Shown: in pieces, positions 6,498-9,144 of the stretch
How positions within the stretch are numbered: position 1 is the first letter of the stretch
Layout of the letters: each line of letters begins with the position of its first letter
NCBI GenBank assembly: GCA_021156245.1
Contig: JAJNBO010000066.1
Location: 1 to 9,144, forward strand
Direction: 5' to 3'
DNA: 9,144 bases
Source of the DNA: Ramlibacter sp.
GTDB taxonomy: Bacteria > Pseudomonadota > Gammaproteobacteria > Burkholderiales > Burkholderiaceae_C
Notes under the pieces: model-generated
Database searches by the model: none
What the model saw: the letters and a program-made list of their open reading frames with translations, nothing else
What the model was told of the DNA's origin: nothing
Translations under genes and position numbers: made by a program

Positions 6498-6603
6498 TGT
6501 TTTGTACTCCCTGGACTGCTGTGATTTCAGGCTCCAGATTAAGGCTCTGGTAGCTCCGCCACAATGGGCCGATGGAGCCAAGCGGCGTGTCAGCCGCCAC
6601 GCC
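6498..6603 (-). promoter_or_regulatory. 106-base leader, possible internal promoter region
   Basis: This is the longest intergenic gap in the - strand group. It contains a Shine-Dalgarno (AGGGAG) for the next gene, a 17-base dyad CCAGA-N7-TCTGG (6534-6550), and a GGCGTG/CACGCC inverted repeat (8-base loop) directly after the transferase stop. A very weak sigma-70-like pair can be read on the - strand (TTGTGG, then TAATCT about 17 bases later). I looked for a sigma-54 -24/-12 element and did not find one with correct spacing. Separate expression of the small secreted protein is possible but unproven. Confidence 0.25.
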
Positions 6604-8025
6604 TCAATACGCGTTCTTCCCGGTCAGCGCGCGCGTAGTACGCAGGAGGATGGCGAGGTCAGTCCAGAGCGACCAGTTGTTGATGTACTCGATGTCGCTC
6701 TCCACCCTGAGCATCATCATCCCGAGGTCGCGGGTCTCGCCGCGGTAGCCACGCACCTGGGCCAGGCCAGTAATGCCGGGCTTGATCTTGTGGCGCGCGA
6801 AGTAGTGCGCGATCTGCTGTGCGTATTCCAGGTCGTGCTGCACGGCATGCGGACGCGGGCCGACCAGCGACATCTCACCGCGGATCACGTTGAAGATCTG
6901 CGGCAGCTCATCCAGGCTCGTGCGCCGCAGGAATGCGCCCACCCGCGTCACGCGCGGGTCGTCCTTCGACGCCTGCACCACCACGCCGTGGTCGTCGTGC
7001 ACGTACATGCTCCGGAATTTCCAGATGTGGAAGCGCTTGCCGCCCCAGCCGAGGCGGGCCTGCCGGAAGAAGACCGGACCCGGACTGTCGAGCTTCACGG
7101 CTATCGCGATGGCCAGCAGGACCGGCGCGAGCAGCACCAGCAGCACCAGCGACAGGCAGATGTCCTCGATGGTCTTGAGCAGGCGCCGGATGCCGATCAG
7201 CGGGGTCTCGGACAACGTGAGCACGGGCACGCCCGCGATCGAACTCACCGTGTGGTTCACGAGCGGCAGCGAGAAGATGTCGGGCACCCAGTGCACCGCC
7301 ACGTGCTTGTCCAGCAGCCGGAAGTACAGGCTTTCGATGATGTTGGAGGCGTTCAGTGGGATCGCGAAATACACCGTGCGCACCTGGTGGCGGTCGATCA
7401 GCTCCACCAGCTCGTCGAGCTGCCCGAGGATCGGCGACGTGGGCCCGAAGGTCTCCTGGTCCGGTTCCGGCCCGCCTTCCGCCTGGGGCAGGCTCACGAG
7501 GCCGACCACCGTCTGGCCCAGCCACTCGCTGCGCTGGATGCGCTGGTCCAGGAACGCGGCGACGCGGCCGGTGCCGACGATGATCACCCGGTCCAGCTCC
7601 GCCGAGTGGCGCAGCATTTCCTTGAACGAGATGCGCACGAGGAAGTGCAGCCCCGCCTGCAACGCGTACCCGATGACGAACAGCTGCCCCAGCAGCAGGC
7701 GCGAAAACGTTTCGCTCTGCTTGGTGAGGAAGCCCAGGGCGATCAGGATGAAGAAGGTCAGCGTCCAGGCCTGGAACAGGTCCAGCGCCTTGCGCGTGAA
7801 GCTCATGTTCTTGCGGTAGATGCCGAACGCGTTGTAGACGAGCCCCAGCGTGCAGAGCAGCAGGAAGACGAAGACGGTGTAGTGCGCCGTCAGCACGCCG
7901 ATGTGGTGCGTGATCAGCAGGTAGCACAAGCCGACGACCAGGAGGCCGTCGAGGACCGCCTGGAGGTCCGTGATGCTGCTGCGGCGCTGGATGACTGCTG
8001 GTTTGGTGAGGATCTGCTGTGGCAT
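6604..8025 (-). CDS. Undecaprenyl-phosphate hexose-1-phosphate transferase (WcaJ/EPS_sugtrans type)
   Basis: This integral membrane enzyme starts the EPS repeat unit by moving a hexose-1-phosphate, probably glucose, from a UDP-sugar to undecaprenyl phosphate. Counted from an in-frame GTG at 8061, hydrophobic segments lie at about 36-51, 60-78, 97-112 and 121-141. A nucleotide-binding-like region follows (VIIVGTGRVAAF, 159-170), then a hydrophobic hairpin at 302-322. The C-terminal Bac_transf domain has KLDSPGPVFFRQARLGWGGK, IWKFRSM, the catalytic-type TSLDELPQ (381-388), SLVGPRP and KPGITGLAQVRGYRGET. All hallmark motifs are intact. The ATG at 8025 was preferred; the GTG at 8061 would add 12 residues but sits inside a small hairpin (GTGCC/GGCAC, 8048-8061). 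Neither start has a good Shine-Dalgarno. Glucose specificity is inferred from the family. Confidence 0.93.
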   Translation of the reverse strand: MPQQILTKPAVIQRRSSITDLQAVLDGLLVVGLCYLLITHHIGVLTAHYTVFVFLLLCTLGLVYNAFGIYRKNMSFTRKALDLFQAWTLTFFILIALGFLTKQSETFSRLLLGQLFVIGYALQAGLHFLVRISFKEMLRHSAELDRVIIVGTGRVAAFLDQRIQRSEWLGQTVVGLVSLPQAEGGPEPDQETFGPTSPILGQLDELVELIDRHQVRTVYFAIPLNASNIIESLYFRLLDKHVAVHWVPDIFSLPLVNHTVSSIAGVPVLTLSETPLIGIRRLLKTIEDICLSLVLLVLLAPVLLAIAIAVKLDSPGPVFFRQARLGWGGKRFHIWKFRSMYVHDDHGVVVQASKDDPRVTRVGAFLRRTSLDELPQIFNVIRGEMSLVGPRPHAVQHDLEYAQQIAHYFARHKIKPGITGLAQVRGYRGETRDLGMMMLRVESDIEYINNWSLWTDLAILLRTTRALTGKNAY

Positions 8026-8084
8026 GCTGGTGCGCAAGGATTTCGGCGTGCCGGCTGGCACATCCGCAAGGGGCTATTGTTGCG

Positions 8085-9144
8085 TCAACGTTGCCTGCTT
8101 GTGCGGATCCATTCCTTTTGGCGGTTGAAGAGGAAGCCGGCATAGATGGGCAGCTTCCTGAGGACGTAGACCGGCGCCGACGCCAGCTCCCCGAAGCTCA
8201 CCCATTGCCGCCCCACGCTGAGCCACGCGAGCAGCACGGCCGTGGCGAAGCCGAGCAGGGACAAGCCGGCCACCGCGGCAGCGACACTGCCGAGCGCGCC
8301 CTGGCCAGCGGTCCACGCGCCGACCCCGCACGCGAGCACCACCAGCAGCGCAAGCAGGGCCAGCGGCGGGACGCAGACGTCCAGCGCCACCGCCACGGCC
8401 GCTGCATTGCGGGTGCGCAGCGAGCGCCAGAGCAACGGCGCGACCGCCGTGATCAGCGACAGGTGCCCGTGCACCCAGCGCTTGCGCTGACCTTCGAGGG
8501 CCGCCGCTTCCTGCGGGAACCAGCTTTCCACCCTCGCGGCGGGGCAAAACTCCGGTGCGCGGCCTTCCAGCGCCAGCTTCAAGCCGAGCTGCATGTCTTC
8601 GGCGAGGTGGCTGCTGGCGAAATCGTTCGGCCGGATGCACGACCACGGAAAAGCCATCCCGGTGCCCATCAGTTGGCAAGGGAGCCCGAGCCGGTGCATG
8701 CCGGAGGGGCGCACCTGGTTGCGCAGGGCCCAGGCAAACGCGGCCATCCGCACGCGCAGCGAACTGCCCGCAGGGGCCAGCATCAGGTCGAGCGCTTGCA
8801 CGGGGCGCTGCCGGTCCATGGCGGTGGCAGCCAGCAGGTCCGGCGTTCCACCCGACGCCGTGCAGTCGGCGTCGATGACCAGCACCACGTCCGGCGGATC
8901 GGCGGCGAGGTGGGCGAGCCCGAAGGCCAGCGCGTGGCCTTTCCCGCGGGCGGAGGGATCGTGGCGCTCCACCACTTCCGCCCCGGCAGCGCGGGCCTCG
9001 GCTGCAGTGGCGTCCGAGCAGTTGTCCGCGACCACCAGCAGGCGTGCACCCGGGGACAGCTGCTTCGACAAGGACTGGATCGGGGCTGTGATCGTTCCCG
9101 CTTCGTTGTGCGCGGGCATCAGGACGACATACGAGGGAAGCGGG
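8085..9144 (-). CDS. Membrane glycosyltransferase family 2, processive type (5'-partial)
   Basis: This inverting GT-A glycosyltransferase probably adds or polymerises sugars of the EPS at the inner membrane. The start is beyond the right edge: the frame is open to the last base and reads PLPSYVVL just before the Met at 9119, which belongs to the first Rossmann strand (VVLMPAHNEAG). Counting from that Met, the donor site DADC is at 83-86, the sequence GMHRLGLPCQLMGTGMAF follows, AEDMQLG carries the catalytic-site Asp, and EGQRKRWVHG supplies the QxxRW motif of cellulose/hyaluronan synthase-like enzymes. Two or three hydrophobic segments follow (for example VCVPPLALLALLVVLACGVG and AVAGLSLLGFATAVLLAWL). 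The protein ends in NRQKEWIRTSRQR. It lies 59 bases upstream of the priming transferase start. The substrate cannot be read from the sequence, and a non-processive transferase remains possible. Confidence 0.9.
   Translation of the reverse strand, partial: PLPSYVVLMPAHNEAGTITAPIQSLSKQLSPGARLLVVADNCSDATAAEARAAGAEVVERHDPSARGKGHALAFGLAHLAADPPDVVLVIDADCTASGGTPDLLAATAMDRQRPVQALDLMLAPAGSSLRVRMAAFAWALRNQVRPSGMHRLGLPCQLMGTGMAFPWSCIRPNDFASSHLAEDMQLGLKLALEGRAPEFCPAARVESWFPQEAAALEGQRKRWVHGHLSLITAVAPLLWRSLRTRNAAAVAVALDVCVPPLALLALLVVLACGVGAWTAGQGALGSVAAAVAGLSLLGFATAVLLAWLSVGRQWVSFGELASAPVYVLRKLPIYAGFLFNRQKEWIRTSRQR

Noticed and set aside
6498..6581. 28-codon upstream extension of the sorting-signal protein
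   Set aside because: The ATG at 6497 has a good Shine-Dalgarno and starts a signal peptide; the extension would bury that signal.
6498..6603. Sigma-54 promoter before the small secreted-protein gene, as reported for some PEP-CTERM genes
   Set aside because: GG and GC pairs occur, but I found no pair with the required -24/-12 spacing.
6304..8145. 613-codon open frame on the + strand opposite the priming transferase
   Set aside because: It overlaps a gene with every Bac_transf hallmark on the other strand; its own product is His/Gln/Asp-rich shadow sequence.
9117..9119. ATG as the start of the GT2 gene
   Set aside because: The frame continues upstream to the window end with PLPSYVVL, the usual first strand of this fold, so this Met is internal and the gene is 5'-partial.
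1..9144. Mobile elements, CRISPR arrays, tRNA/rRNA genes, att sites
   Set aside because: I saw no transposase, terminal inverted repeats, spaced direct repeats or RNA-gene-like sequence; nearly all bases are in conserved EPS genes.

Overview
The window is part of an extracellular polysaccharide (EPS) locus. The very high G+C third positions, the exosortase/PEP-CTERM-type neighbourhood and the gene families suggest a beta-proteobacterium, probably Burkholderiales (Comamonadaceae-like). That placement is an inference from style and gene content, not from a search. Every gene is in one of two convergent groups, and coding density is close to 100%.

Left arm, + strand (about 54-1928): a LuxR-type regulator of the EpsA family, then 6 bases later an ExeA-like AAA ATPase of the type found in PEP-CTERM/EPS loci. 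The two genes share a reading frame and are separated by one amber codon and two sense codons. A 9-bp GC-rich hairpin (1934-1956) sits in the 39-base convergent junction.

Right arm, - strand, read from 9144 down to 1968: a membrane glycosyltransferase of the processive GT2 type, which runs off the right edge; an undecaprenyl-phosphate hexose-1-phosphate transferase that starts the repeat unit; a 121-residue secreted protein with an exosortase-type C-terminal sorting signal of the PLPG variant; a short polysaccharide export (OPX/Poly_export-SLBB) protein without a lipobox; a predicted outer-membrane beta-barrel protein whose TTG start overlaps the export gene's stop; a Wzz/GNVR-type chain-length determinant with a third C-terminal membrane segment; and a stand-alone bacterial tyrosine kinase (BY-kinase). 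The gaps around the last four genes are 1-50 bases or overlaps, as expected for one operon. The only longer leader (106 bases) lies in front of the sorting-signal protein.

Together the genes form a Wzx/Wzy-type or synthase-type EPS machine: priming transferase and GT2 build the glycan at the inner membrane, the chain-length protein and kinase control export, and the short OPX protein plus the adjacent beta-barrel would carry the polymer across the periplasm and outer membrane. No exosortase, flippase or polymerase is in view. If present, they are most likely upstream in the operon, beyond the right edge. The parts most worth following up are the small exosortase-substrate-like protein embedded in the export operon and the pairing of a truncated OPX protein with a translationally coupled porin candidate.
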